Origin: a virus
Reading direction: 5' to 3' (one strand)
Length of the DNA stretch: 38,229 bases
IMG/VR virus record: IMGVR_UViG_3300033153_004569
Location: 1 to 38,229 of that record
Part shown: in pieces, positions 13,437 through 20,534 of the stretch
Layout: each line of letters starts with the position of its first letter
How positions within the stretch are numbered: the first letter of the stretch is position 1
Notes under the pieces: generated by a model
The model's input: the letters and a program-made list of their open reading frames with translations, nothing else
Databases searched by the model: none
What the model was told of the DNA's origin: nothing
Program-made: the position numbers and the translations under genes

Positions 13437-13784
13437 ATGACAAATATGAAAACGATGCAAAGCAAATACAATACAAGATGTAGATGTGGATGTAAGAATA
13501 CTATTAGACGGGGCACAACCATAGGATACTCAAATACAAGGTGGGGAGTCGGATGGTTAAGGCTGGCCTGTGCTGTGGAGCTAGATGTTATCAACAGATG
13601 TGATGACATCTATACTAGAAGAAGATTGATTAATGTTCGCATGGGTATAGAGCCCGACGTAAAAATAAAACCAACAGTTGAAAAGGAACCAGACAACACT
13701 GAATGGTTGGAAGAAGACCTACTGTGTGAGGATGTCTATACTTCTTTTCTTTTTGTAAAGGAGAACAGCAATGGGATTTTATAA
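13437..13784 (+). CDS. Small protein with cysteine-rich N terminus (zinc-binding candidate)
   Basis: The product has 115 residues. I use ATG 13437, since the ribosome site AGGGAG ends too near 13431. Residues of about 12-45 contain C-x-C-x-C followed by NTIRRGTTIGY and a later cysteine (RLAC). The pattern C-x-CG-x2-I-x2-G-T is common in small phage proteins that bind zinc and sometimes DNA. The C-terminal half is acidic. Target and role are unknown. Confidence 0.65.
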   Translation: MTNMKTMQSKYNTRCRCGCKNTIRRGTTIGYSNTRWGVGWLRLACAVELDVINRCDDIYTRRRLINVRMGIEPDVKIKPTVEKEPDNTEWLEEDLLCEDVYTSFLFVKENSNGIL

Positions 13785-14088
13785 ACAAGTTAAAATACTA
13801 ATGGACTATAATGGTTTCACTGAACCAGAGGCAATCAAGTTCATACAGAACCAAGACAGTATGAGGAAGCAGCTAATAGCAAACGAAGAACAACAAAGAA
13901 AGGACGAGAAAGAAATGGAGGACGAGCTTCAATCAAACAAGGACCGTGTAAGGTTCGAGCTGAAGTTAGCGTTAACAGATCTACGTGCATACCAAGAAGT
14001 CAACAGGAATGATATGCATGTTCAGTCAGCCATTGATCGTTTAAAGTTAGTCGAACAAATCGTTTGGGAAGTAACGGGTGTCTTATGA
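13771..14088 (+). CDS. Helical early protein of unknown function, 105 residues
   Basis: Translation starts MGFYKQVKILMDYNGFTEPEA after a good AAAGGAG site. Residues 30-60 are a highly charged helix (NEEQQRKDEKEMEDEL), probably coiled coil, and the rest is also helical. The start lies inside the end of the previous gene (14-base overlap), and the stop overlaps the next ATG. The family is not recognised. Confidence 0.7.
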   Translation: MGFYKQVKILMDYNGFTEPEAIKFIQNQDSMRKQLIANEEQQRKDEKEMEDELQSNKDRVRFELKLALTDLRAYQEVNRNDMHVQSAIDRLKLVEQIVWEVTGVL

Positions 14089-14609
14089 GTCCTCGTTGGC
14101 CAAGTGATAATCCGTGGATAAACAAGGAGGACGAGATAGCTAAGCGACCTTACGCATGTGAGCAATGTTTAGCTATTGATCCCGACACCGTACAGTACAA
14201 GGATGGTGACTTTGATGATCACCTTGGTATGTATAAATCTTATGATATATATCTAAGCTGGTGTTGCAGGGAACACGTTGTTCGATTAACCGATGCGTTC
14301 ATTGACGATGCGTATCACAAATGTCCAATAAGAATAAAAAACTTTGGGCATTGTGATGACAAACATAATGCAATGGCAGGGGTCAAGATAGTTATACCAA
14401 TGATGTATGCAAGACTGCTGGCATGGGATGTTGGTAATGACATATCGTTAAGGTACACCGAGGTCAGCCCTCACTCAGTGTTTATCGAACGTGTATCAAG
14501 ACTCTTAAACTATGACAGCCATCACGAGACAAGGTGGCAAGTTAAGCTTAAGGAAAATCCAAAATGGAAACAGGGTGTTGTAACACTTAACATACAATGG
14601 AGATTATGA
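14085..14609 (+). CDS. Early protein with paired cysteines, unknown function
   Basis: The start at 14085 (ATGA overlap with the previous stop) gives 174 residues beginning MSPRWPSDNPWINKEDE. Cysteine and histidine residues cluster as YACEQC, then SWCCREH, then YHKC and GHCDDKH, which may form a zinc site. The C-terminal part (RWQVKLKENPKWKQGVV) is basic. I do not recognise the family. It sits in the middle of the tightly packed early operon, with no separate promoter visible. Confidence 0.65.
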   Translation: MSPRWPSDNPWINKEDEIAKRPYACEQCLAIDPDTVQYKDGDFDDHLGMYKSYDIYLSWCCREHVVRLTDAFIDDAYHKCPIRIKNFGHCDDKHNAMAGVKIVIPMMYARLLAWDVGNDISLRYTEVSPHSVFIERVSRLLNYDSHHETRWQVKLKENPKWKQGVVTLNIQWRL

Positions 14610-14923
14610 TGAGTAACAAAAGCAAGATGCCAGATGGCGGCTACCCAATGGGACCGTGGGACGAGGCACATCGCCGTGGCACAGTAGCAGAGGACTACCC
14701 TCATACTGTACGTGGTGGTACCCTCAACGAAAGAATATGGTCGGACGATAAGTCAACAAGGTTTCAAGCTAAGGAGGAGCAAGCGTTCCAACTATATCTT
14801 GATGGAAGACTCGAAGAGAAAACTTTATCTCAATCAGATGATGATTGCATACGGCAAGCCATGATCGATTGGAACGAAAACAACTGGCTCAAGGTAGTCA
14901 GGGTAGGGGATATAGAAGTATGA
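14609..14923 (+). CDS. Early protein of unknown function, 104 residues
   Basis: The preferred start is ATG 14609 (MSNKSKMPDGGYPMGPWDEA), six bases after GGAG; an in-frame ATG at 14606 is nearer to the site. The C-terminal half is acidic and helical (AKEEQAFQLYLDGRLEEK, then AMIDWNENNWLKVV). Its last bases overlap the following start. No motif is recognised. Confidence 0.65.
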   Translation: MSNKSKMPDGGYPMGPWDEAHRRGTVAEDYPHTVRGGTLNERIWSDDKSTRFQAKEEQAFQLYLDGRLEEKTLSQSDDDCIRQAMIDWNENNWLKVVRVGDIEV

Positions 14924-15213
14924 TAGCGCCAACGGATAAATCAAAACAGATGCAACGGTTACTAGAAACATTCAAAGTAAACAGAGAGGAGTCAATACTT
15001 AACGAGGTATGTGTTAACAAACCAGTAGGGTGCGGTGAACCAGTAACAAAGTTTGACGACGAGGTGTCATCAAAAGAGTACATGATCTCAGGCCTGTGTC
15101 AGTCATGCCAAGACAAAATGTGGGAAGGGGTTGATGATGTCAAAGATGCAGAAGAGGATACCTGTGATTACTTAAACGAAGTATCAGGGTATCCAGTAGG
15201 AGGTGACGAATGA
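14920..15213 (+). CDS. Small protein with zinc-ribbon-like cysteines
   Basis: The start at 14920 uses an ATGA overlap and gives 97 residues. Four cysteines in two groups (VCVNKPVGCGEPV and GLCQSCQDKMWEG) resemble a treble-clef or zinc-ribbon pair, as in small phage DNA- or RNA-binding proteins. The C terminus is acidic. The ribosome site of the next gene (GGAGG) lies in its last codons. Function is unknown. Confidence 0.6.
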   Translation: MIAPTDKSKQMQRLLETFKVNREESILNEVCVNKPVGCGEPVTKFDDEVSSKEYMISGLCQSCQDKMWEGVDDVKDAEEDTCDYLNEVSGYPVGGDE

Positions 15214-15398
15214 ATATCTACATAGTTATAGTGGGAAACCCATTGGATGGCTACAGCTTCATAGGACCATTCGATGATTATGAAGCTGCATATGACTATA
15301 CAATACTAAAGGGTATAGCATCACGCGCTTGGGTATCCACTGTGCATTCACCAACAACTCCAGAAGAAGATAGAATGTTCGAGGAAGACAATGAGTAA
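15210..15398 (+). CDS. 62-residue early protein, unknown function
   Basis: Translation begins MNIYIVIVGNPLDGYSFIGPF after a strong GGAGG and overlaps the previous stop by four bases. The sequence alternates strand and helix (DDYEAAYDYTILKG) and ends acidic. Small proteins of this pattern (a G-P-F-x-D-x-E-A-A motif) occur widely in phages without an assigned role. It is coupled to the nuclease gene that follows, with an eight-base overlap. Confidence 0.65.
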   Translation: MNIYIVIVGNPLDGYSFIGPFDDYEAAYDYTILKGIASRAWVSTVHSPTTPEEDRMFEEDNE

Positions 15399-15843
15399 GA
15401 TGCAAAGAGACAAGGGTGCTAGGTTTGAACGCTGGACCAGACAGCAGTTTGAATACCTATATAGCACCACCCTTTCCAGAGGACAACAACGTGCAGGGGC
15501 TTTACAACCAGATGTCATCGCACCTGATTGGTGGATCGAATGTACTGTGGGAAAAAACCCACGGGTCTATGCAAAGATACATCAGTCGGAGCGAGATCTA
15601 AAGTCTTGTGCTCATGAACATAGAAACAAGAAACCTTTAATCATACATAAGAAAGACAGGGAAGATGTATGGGTAACACTAAGATGGAAAGACTTCGTTG
15701 AGTTACTACAAAACTCACAGAGTTATCAGGAGTTATACTATGAGAAAAAGGAAATCCCTAATGAACGGACAAGGAACATTAGGGACATCCAAAACAAACA
15801 AGATAAACAAGATGTAGTTAAGCATCTTGAAGGGGATATATGA
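15391..15843 (+). CDS. PD-(D/E)XK nuclease, Holliday-junction-resolvase-like
   Basis: The product has 150 residues. The core is KGARFERW, LSRGQQRAGALQPDV and WWIECTVGKNP, followed by a basic helix and VWVTLRWKDFVELL. This matches the E-D-ExxxK layout of small phage and archaeal-type resolvases: E13, D in QPDV, E in WIECT and a following lysine. It would cut branched DNA before packaging. The usual ExK is replaced by E-C-T-x-G-K, so the assignment is moderate. The last 35 residues are charged and low-complexity. The gene closes this run of overlapping genes; a 93-base gap follows. Confidence 0.55.
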   Translation: MSKMQRDKGARFERWTRQQFEYLYSTTLSRGQQRAGALQPDVIAPDWWIECTVGKNPRVYAKIHQSERDLKSCAHEHRNKKPLIIHKKDREDVWVTLRWKDFVELLQNSQSYQELYYEKKEIPNERTRNIRDIQNKQDKQDVVKHLEGDI

Positions 15844-15845
15844 TG

Positions 15846-15863
15846 ACTTTCTTTGAGGAAAGT
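15846..15863 (+). terminator. Short hairpin after the resolvase-like gene
   Basis: ACTTTC and GAAAGT pair perfectly around a six-base loop, three bases after the stop codon. The following bases are AT-rich but not a T run. It may act as a weak terminator, a processing site or a 3' end stabiliser at the only real gap in the early operon. Confidence 0.3.
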
Positions 15864-15882
15864 TATCATATATCTATATATA

Positions 15883-15911
15883 ATTATAAGAGCTTGCATC
15901 ATTAAACGCAA
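15883..15911 (-). promoter_or_regulatory. Antisense promoter candidate in the gap before the ArdC-like gene
   Basis: On the minus strand TTGCGT (15906-15911), 17 bases, then a perfect TATAAT (15883-15888). The -35 is again inside CTTGCGTTT. It would produce RNA antisense to the resolvase-like gene. The site overlaps a dyad (GCTTGC...GCAAGC, 15892-15913). It also overlaps a weaker plus-strand pair, TTGCAT (15894-15899) and TAAACT (15917-15922), that could serve the ArdC-like gene. Confidence 0.4.
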
Positions 15912-15936
15912 GCATATAAACTACAGGGAGAACAAG

Positions 15937-16791
15937 ATGAGTAGTCAGACAAAAAACAATAAGGTATTTCAATACATTATAGACGCTCTTGAAAAGGGAA
16001 CAGTCCCTTGGCGTAGTCCGTATAAGCCCATGATATCAGGTCATGGTCACGTTTACACTGGTGTGAACCGCATGGTTTTAAACATGGAAGCTAGGCTAAA
16101 GGAGTACACCAGTAGAACTTGGTACACCTACAAGGGTGCCAAGAAGAATGGCGGTACTGTGTGCAAGGGCGAGAAGGGTACACCAATCATATACTACTCG
16201 CAGGGCACGAAGGAGAACAAGGAAGGAGAGCAGCAGTTCTGGTTGGTAAGGAAGGTTTACTATGTATTCAACAAAGATCAGTGTGATTTTTGGGAAGACG
16301 AATCAGAGGTAGAAGAAGAATGGGCACCAACATGGTCAGGAGATACCATCGTGGGCGCATACGCAACCAACAATCCTGAGCTCAAGATTACTCATGTACC
16401 GGGCATGGCCTACTATGCTCCAAAGAAAGATGTAGTCAATGTTCCTATGCCAAGAGAACTAGAGGCAGGGATGTACTACCCGACAATGTTTCATGAGTTA
16501 GCTCATTCGACAGGCGCAAAGCATAGGCTTGATCGATCAGGCATAACAGATATTAACATGCATGGAGATCATGCTTACAGTGAGGAGGAGTTAGTAGCAG
16601 AGATGACGACAGCGTACCTATGTGGGTATGCAAACTTTCAGATGGAAATGTTAGATCAGAGTGCAGCATATATAAAAGGATGGATGAAGGGAATCAAAGA
16701 TGACCCGAACATACTTCAACGTGCAGCATCGATGGCAGAGAAAGCATTTGATTACATAGTACAAACAAACAAGGGAGATGACAATGGATAA
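15937..16791 (+). CDS. ardC: ArdC-like antirestriction protein (ssDNA-binding domain plus metallopeptidase)
   Basis: The product has 284 residues from ATG 15937, chosen because AGGGAG lies six bases upstream. The N-terminal domain (about 7-115) has the ArdC ssDNA-binding pattern: YIIDALEKGTVPWRSPY, YTGVNRMVL and KGEKGTPIIYY. The C-terminal domain is a zinc metallopeptidase with HELAH at 186-190 and a downstream glutamate in ELVAEM (E222). Proteins of this family protect incoming DNA from type I and II restriction and may cleave host defence proteins. The length and both domains are complete. Its own small intergenic control region suggests early, separately controlled expression. Confidence 0.85.
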   Translation: MSSQTKNNKVFQYIIDALEKGTVPWRSPYKPMISGHGHVYTGVNRMVLNMEARLKEYTSRTWYTYKGAKKNGGTVCKGEKGTPIIYYSQGTKENKEGEQQFWLVRKVYYVFNKDQCDFWEDESEVEEEWAPTWSGDTIVGAYATNNPELKITHVPGMAYYAPKKDVVNVPMPRELEAGMYYPTMFHELAHSTGAKHRLDRSGITDINMHGDHAYSEEELVAEMTTAYLCGYANFQMEMLDQSAAYIKGWMKGIKDDPNILQRAASMAEKAFDYIVQTNKGDDNG

Positions 16792-17377
16792 GCATACAAC
16801 GTCAGCAGAGTATAGCACAGTCGAAGCACATGAGAACGCATCACACTACATGGACGAGGAGGGTGGTCTAACTATACCAGACTCAGAGAAAGACAGACTT
16901 GCGGTAGGCAAGTATGTCTTCGATAAGGTGTACGAGATACCAGATAGGTATCGCAATGCCTTACTAATAGTCGCGCTTAACTGTGCTACTGAGATAGTGC
17001 AGAAGGGACAACCAGCACACATCAAAATAGCTACGGCATACAAGACTCTTAAGTCTGTCATGTCTGCTTACTCGCACGGCACTGAGCTACTAAGCATAGT
17101 GCAGCGTAGCTGGTTCACTGTCTTGGTTGAGTATCTTGTCTATTGCAGGCTGAAGCAAATGGACAAAGAAATAAAACCAGACACCTACGATAGTCATGAG
17201 GGCATACACTGGGAGGTGTGCTCTATCCATGACTTAGTGGATAACAATATGTATGACTGCAACATGATCGGACACGACGAGGAAGGCAATACATATAATG
17301 GATGGGCTGTTGTTTATGATCCGTATTCTATGGATGGACAATGGGACACCGTAACTGACATAGAACAGGAGCGTTAA
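16784..17377 (+). CDS. Early protein of unknown function, 197 residues
   Basis: ATG 16784 (MDKHTTSAEYSTVEAHENAS) is preferred because GGGAG lies too close to the upstream in-frame ATG 16778. The central part (DRYRNALLIVALNCATEIVQKGQPAH, shown in part, through SMVEYL-like helices) is helical, and the C-terminal 60 residues are acidic with aromatic residues. It overlaps the end of the ArdC-like gene by eight bases. No family is recognised. A role linked to ArdC is possible from coupling only. Confidence 0.65.
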   Translation: MDKHTTSAEYSTVEAHENASHYMDEEGGLTIPDSEKDRLAVGKYVFDKVYEIPDRYRNALLIVALNCATEIVQKGQPAHIKIATAYKTLKSVMSAYSHGTELLSIVQRSWFTVLVEYLVYCRLKQMDKEIKPDTYDSHEGIHWEVCSIHDLVDNNMYDCNMIGHDEEGNTYNGWAVVYDPYSMDGQWDTVTDIEQER

Positions 17378-17689
17378 ATGAGAACAAGGAATGTATATAG
17401 CAATGGTTTCAAATGGGATGAAGTGTTTCCCACTGGGGATAACGTGCTCGTAAAGGGCATACTACCTAGTGACTTCATGCAGATTGTACACACTGATCAT
17501 CTTAATGAGATGAGCATGTGTAAAATCTTTGAGGTTATTAATATCGGTGACGACGTAAAAGGATTAGAGAAAGGAATGATCGTTACTATTTTAAAAGCAG
17601 GGATCGATATGATTGATCCCGATGAACCACGTATGGGCATAGTATCAGTTCTTGATATCAAGGCCAGAATAGTAGGAGATACAAAATGA
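17378..17689 (+). CDS. Possible GroES-like co-chaperonin
   Basis: The product has 103 residues. The order of elements resembles GroES or T4 gp31: an N-terminal strand PTGDNVLVKGI, a gap in the mobile-loop position, CKIFEVINIGDDVKGLEKGMIVTI in the place of GEVLAVG...VGDIVIF, and a final strand MGIVSVLDIKARIV like VLIMSESDILAIV. If correct, it would replace host GroES to fold the capsid protein. Identity is low and the mobile-loop residues are not clearly hydrophobic, so this remains a structural hypothesis. AGGAG lies eight bases before the start, directly after the previous stop. Confidence 0.35.
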   Translation: MRTRNVYSNGFKWDEVFPTGDNVLVKGILPSDFMQIVHTDHLNEMSMCKIFEVINIGDDVKGLEKGMIVTILKAGIDMIDPDEPRMGIVSVLDIKARIVGDTK

Positions 17690-18261
17690 CAAACAAGTTA
17701 AAACCTGAGATAGTTAAGATACTTAAAGAGTTCGGACTAGATCCAAGAGAGGCACTATGGGACTGTCATGGGTCATGGATTTTATTACATAAGTCTTGTC
17801 AAACAATAGCCATGAAGATGGGTATCAAGTTCGATAAGCCAGAAGTTCTACATATGGATATCGGAAAGAAAGAAGTAGTCTTCTTGTTATGTGGAACCAA
17901 CTCAGACGGAGAGGTCAGGTGGGATATTGGTGAGGCAATGCCTTCAAACAATAAGAACTCCTACCCTGTCTCAATGGGGCTTAAGCGAGCAGAGGATAAG
18001 ATCATTATCCACTTGGCTCGACTAAGAGAACATGGTGTCTATTCAAGCGAAGAGGCTGACGAGTTCAAGGACAAGCCAGTTAACAATAATCAAAAAGGAT
18101 TTGCTGATCGTATTAGTATTCTTATTTCTGAGGCTACTAATAAACAGCAAGTAAAGCAGATCGTTGCGGGACATCGTAGCGATCTTAACAACTTGCCAGT
18201 GCGTACGCGCAACGGCATTAAGAAGCTCTGTGATGAAAAGGTCACACAGCTACAGGAGTAA
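17686..18261 (+). CDS. Recombination-associated protein candidate (single-strand annealing type)
   Basis: The product has 191 residues. The central part, DIGEAMPSNNKNSYPVSMGL then KRAEDKIIIHLARLREHGVYSSEEADEFK (shown in parts), matches a pattern I know from phage proteins next to exonucleases and SSB: GEA-x-P-N, YP-x2-M-x2-KRA-x-D, then EEADEF. The C-terminal 50 residues form a helical arm (SEATNKQQVKQIVAGHRSDL). It is followed at once by SSB, and a YqaJ-type exonuclease lies downstream, so an annealing or DNA-loading role is likely. I cannot name the exact family. The ATGA start overlaps the previous stop. Confidence 0.4.
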   Translation: MTNKLKPEIVKILKEFGLDPREALWDCHGSWILLHKSCQTIAMKMGIKFDKPEVLHMDIGKKEVVFLLCGTNSDGEVRWDIGEAMPSNNKNSYPVSMGLKRAEDKIIIHLARLREHGVYSSEEADEFKDKPVNNNQKGFADRISILISEATNKQQVKQIVAGHRSDLNNLPVRTRNGIKKLCDEKVTQLQE

Positions 18262-18264
18262 CAA

Positions 18265-18657
18265 ATGAGTGTAAGAGGTGTAAACAAGCAGATAGTTATG
18301 GGTCGCCTTGGTGTTGATCCAGCATTAAACGAGAAGGCTAAGATACCAGTATGTAATCTTAGCGTTGCCACACCGGGCAGAATGGAGGGTACGGAGCAAT
18401 CCGTTGAGTGGGTAAAGGTTACAGTGTTCGGCAAGACTGCTGAGAACTGTGCCAAGTACCTCAAGAAAGGAAGCACCGTCTACATCGAAGGGCGTCAGCA
18501 GACTGAGAAGTATGAGGACAAACAAGGTGTAACCCGTTACTCAACAAAGTGTATAGCTGGACACGTCGTCTTCGTTGGTTCTGACAAGCCAAAGAAGGAA
18601 CGAGAAGAAGAGCATCACTTTGAAGATGCAGAGGATGGCTTTGGAACGCCGTTCTAA
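18265..18657 (+). CDS. ssb: Single-stranded DNA-binding protein
   Basis: The product has 130 residues with the bacterial SSB OB fold: NKQIVMGRLGVDPAL, VCNLSVATPGR, EWVKVTVFGKTAENCAKYLKKGSTVYIEG (shown in part) and GRQQTEKYEDKQGVTRYST. It ends in a short acidic tail with DGFGTPF, equivalent to the DDDIPF tip that recruits partners. It coats ssDNA during replication and recombination. AGGAG lies six bases before ATG. The end overlaps the start of the sigma-like gene by 32 bases. Confidence 0.92.
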   Translation: MSVRGVNKQIVMGRLGVDPALNEKAKIPVCNLSVATPGRMEGTEQSVEWVKVTVFGKTAENCAKYLKKGSTVYIEGRQQTEKYEDKQGVTRYSTKCIAGHVVFVGSDKPKKEREEEHHFEDAEDGFGTPF

Positions 18658-19081
18658 AAAAGATCTGGTAGATTATTATCTTAGGGTCTTTGAGGTACCA
18701 TCAACTTATCCCGGAGATAAGGACGACTTACGACAAGTAGGTCGGATGGGTGTCTTAAGGGCCATTGAGACTTTCGACTCAACCAAGTCCAAGTTTAATA
18801 CTTGGGCTTGGTTTTGGATCAGGTCTTATATAAGAGATGAGATTACCAGACATAAGCGTCGTCAGTACTCAGAAGATTTGTGTTATCATAATGGGTGTGA
18901 TAGAAAGGTCTTACTTAGGCAGCTCGTAAGTATGATCGATGATGACAAAAACAAAGAGTTACTTACAAGATACTTAGCAGGACAAACAACAAGCGAGATA
19001 GCAAGAACATGGAAGGTATCAAGACAGTCGGTGGACCAGAGATTGTCAAAGATACACAGCAACATAAGGGAGAAGATATGA
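18626..19081 (+). CDS. Sigma-70-family RNA polymerase sigma factor, phage-encoded
   Basis: The product has 151 residues from ATG 18626 (ATG 18635 is the alternative). Region 2 is clear at about 33-75: DDLRQVGRMGVLRAIETFD, KFNTWAWFWIRSYIRDEI, the pattern of the core-binding and -10-melting helices. Region 4 at about 110-150 (YLAGQTTSEIARTWKVSRQ then SVDQRLSKIHSNI) is a helix-turn-helix that reads the -35 box. Region 1.1 and a long linker are absent, as in small alternative sigma factors. It probably redirects host RNA polymerase to phage promoters. The gene sits between ssb and the RepA-like ATPase and overlaps both, so it is made from the early operon. Confidence 0.85.
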   Translation: MQRMALERRSKKDLVDYYLRVFEVPSTYPGDKDDLRQVGRMGVLRAIETFDSTKSKFNTWAWFWIRSYIRDEITRHKRRQYSEDLCYHNGCDRKVLLRQLVSMIDDDKNKELLTRYLAGQTTSEIARTWKVSRQSVDQRLSKIHSNIREKI

Positions 19082-19902
19082 GAAAAGACTTCATGAAGGC
19101 AGAGCACTTTTTTAAAAGGGATCTACCTAAACTACAGTGGACGGTAGGATCTCTGATAGAACAGGGAACCTTTGTTCTTCTAGGGGGCGAGCCTAAGACA
19201 AGTAAGACTTGGGCCGCACTGGACATTTGCCTATCCGTGGCAAGTGGAATGAATGCCTTTGGTGACTCGGAGTTCCACACAGAACCCAGACCTGTCTTTA
19301 TGTTTCTACTTGAAGACGGAGAGTATAATGTGATGGCACGGTTACAGGCACTGGCCAAGGGTAAGGGCATTAGCGATAAGCAAATCTATCACATGCCAAT
19401 GTATCTTAGATGCCGCAAGCCTCTATGTATAGACGAAGAGGTGAACAGCATCGTCAACATGATAGATGATTTCATGAGAGAGCATGAGCTCATGGAAATA
19501 AGAAAGGGTCTAATATTAATAGACCCCTTAAGAAATGCTCATCACAAAGAAGAGAACGACTCTGGCCAAATGAGGCAGGTCATGGAAGCATGTTTATATA
19601 TAAGAGATAGAACAGGCTACTCTATCTTAGTCAATCATCACTTCAAGAAGATGACAGCAGCGCAGCAAGAAACTCCTGGAAACGCTATGCGTGGTAGCAG
19701 CAGTATCTATGGTAGCGTTGATGGCATAATAGGTATGCGTCGGATCGAGTCAGAAGAGAAAAATACTTGGAGAAATAATGTTTCGACTCAGGTAAAAGCT
19801 GGGCCACAGGCAGCACCATTTGGTCTTGAGCTCGTTGTCGAAGACGGAGATCATGGTCGAGCCAAGGAAGCAACATGGAAAGTAGGAGGTTTGTACGGAT
19901 GA
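19078..19902 (+). CDS. RepA-like hexameric ATPase/helicase (AAA_25 type)
   Basis: The product has 274 residues from ATG 19078, which overlaps the sigma stop (ATGA) and follows AGGGAG. This start fits better than an in-frame ATG 69 bases earlier. Walker A is G37-EPKTSKT44, with FMFLLEDGEYNVMARL following, Walker B KGLILIDPL, then LVNHHFKK and RGSSSIYGSVDGIIGM, the RecA-fold order of RSF1010 RepA and phage AAA_25 proteins. It could unwind DNA at the origin, or load SSB or an annealing protein. No primase domain is fused and no primase gene is seen, so host primase is probably recruited. Neighbours are sigma and a recombination exonuclease. Confidence 0.75.
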   Translation: MRKDFMKAEHFFKRDLPKLQWTVGSLIEQGTFVLLGGEPKTSKTWAALDICLSVASGMNAFGDSEFHTEPRPVFMFLLEDGEYNVMARLQALAKGKGISDKQIYHMPMYLRCRKPLCIDEEVNSIVNMIDDFMREHELMEIRKGLILIDPLRNAHHKEENDSGQMRQVMEACLYIRDRTGYSILVNHHFKKMTAAQQETPGNAMRGSSSIYGSVDGIIGMRRIESEEKNTWRNNVSTQVKAGPQAAPFGLELVVEDGDHGRAKEATWKVGGLYG

Positions 19903-20534
19903 AGATAAACGATGTGGATTTTATCTCTATTGATCGCTCACTCGTCATCGGTGGAACCGATGCCAGTGTTCTTCTTGGAGTGAACAAATGGAAGAACAGA
20001 GATCAGCTTCTACTAGAGAAGGCAGGTAAGTACAAGGTTGAGCAAAACGATGCGATGTATTGGGGAGTCATGGCCGAGCCTATGATTGCCAAGCACATCG
20101 AAGCAAACTTCATTGAAGACAATCAGCTCTTGTTCAACCCAGCCGAACATCATCCACAGGTTGCTCATCCAGAGTATCCCTTTATCGTTGGCTCTCCTGA
20201 TAGGTTAGTCATCGATAAGGATACTCAAGAGGTTGTCGAGGGAGTTGAGATAAAAACTTCTTTCGAGTGGGCCTTAAAGGGATGGAAGAAAGGTGTACCT
20301 GATTACTATATACCACAGGCACAAGTCTATATGATGTGTCTTGGTTTTAGTTCATGGAGACTGTTCGCCTTAGTTGGCAACCGTACCTTTCTCCACTATA
20401 CCATAGAAGAAGATCTATTCATGCAGGAAGAGATCATCGATAAATCAAAGGCGTTCTATAAAGAAATGCTAGAACAAGATAACAAGGACTGTAAGGAGGC
20501 TTTGAAAAAATATGAAACAATCTTGGAAGGATGA
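19899..20534 (+). CDS. YqaJ-type viral recombinase exonuclease
   Basis: The product has 211 residues from ATG 19899 (ATGA overlap, GGAGG upstream). The PD-(D/E)XK core is visible: GGTDASVLLGVNKWKN at the N terminus, MYWGVMAEPMIAKHIE, the catalytic D in GSPDRLV, E-x-K in EGVEIKTS, and YYIPQAQVYMMCLG with the motif glutamine and tyrosine. Like lambda exonuclease, it would chew 5' ends to give 3' tails for annealing. With ssb and the annealing-type candidate upstream, it forms a recombination module that can generate concatemers for packaging. Length is normal for the family. Confidence 0.8.
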   Translation: MKINDVDFISIDRSLVIGGTDASVLLGVNKWKNRDQLLLEKAGKYKVEQNDAMYWGVMAEPMIAKHIEANFIEDNQLLFNPAEHHPQVAHPEYPFIVGSPDRLVIDKDTQEVVEGVEIKTSFEWALKGWKKGVPDYYIPQAQVYMMCLGFSSWRLFALVGNRTFLHYTIEEDLFMQEEIIDKSKAFYKEMLEQDNKDCKEALKKYETILEG

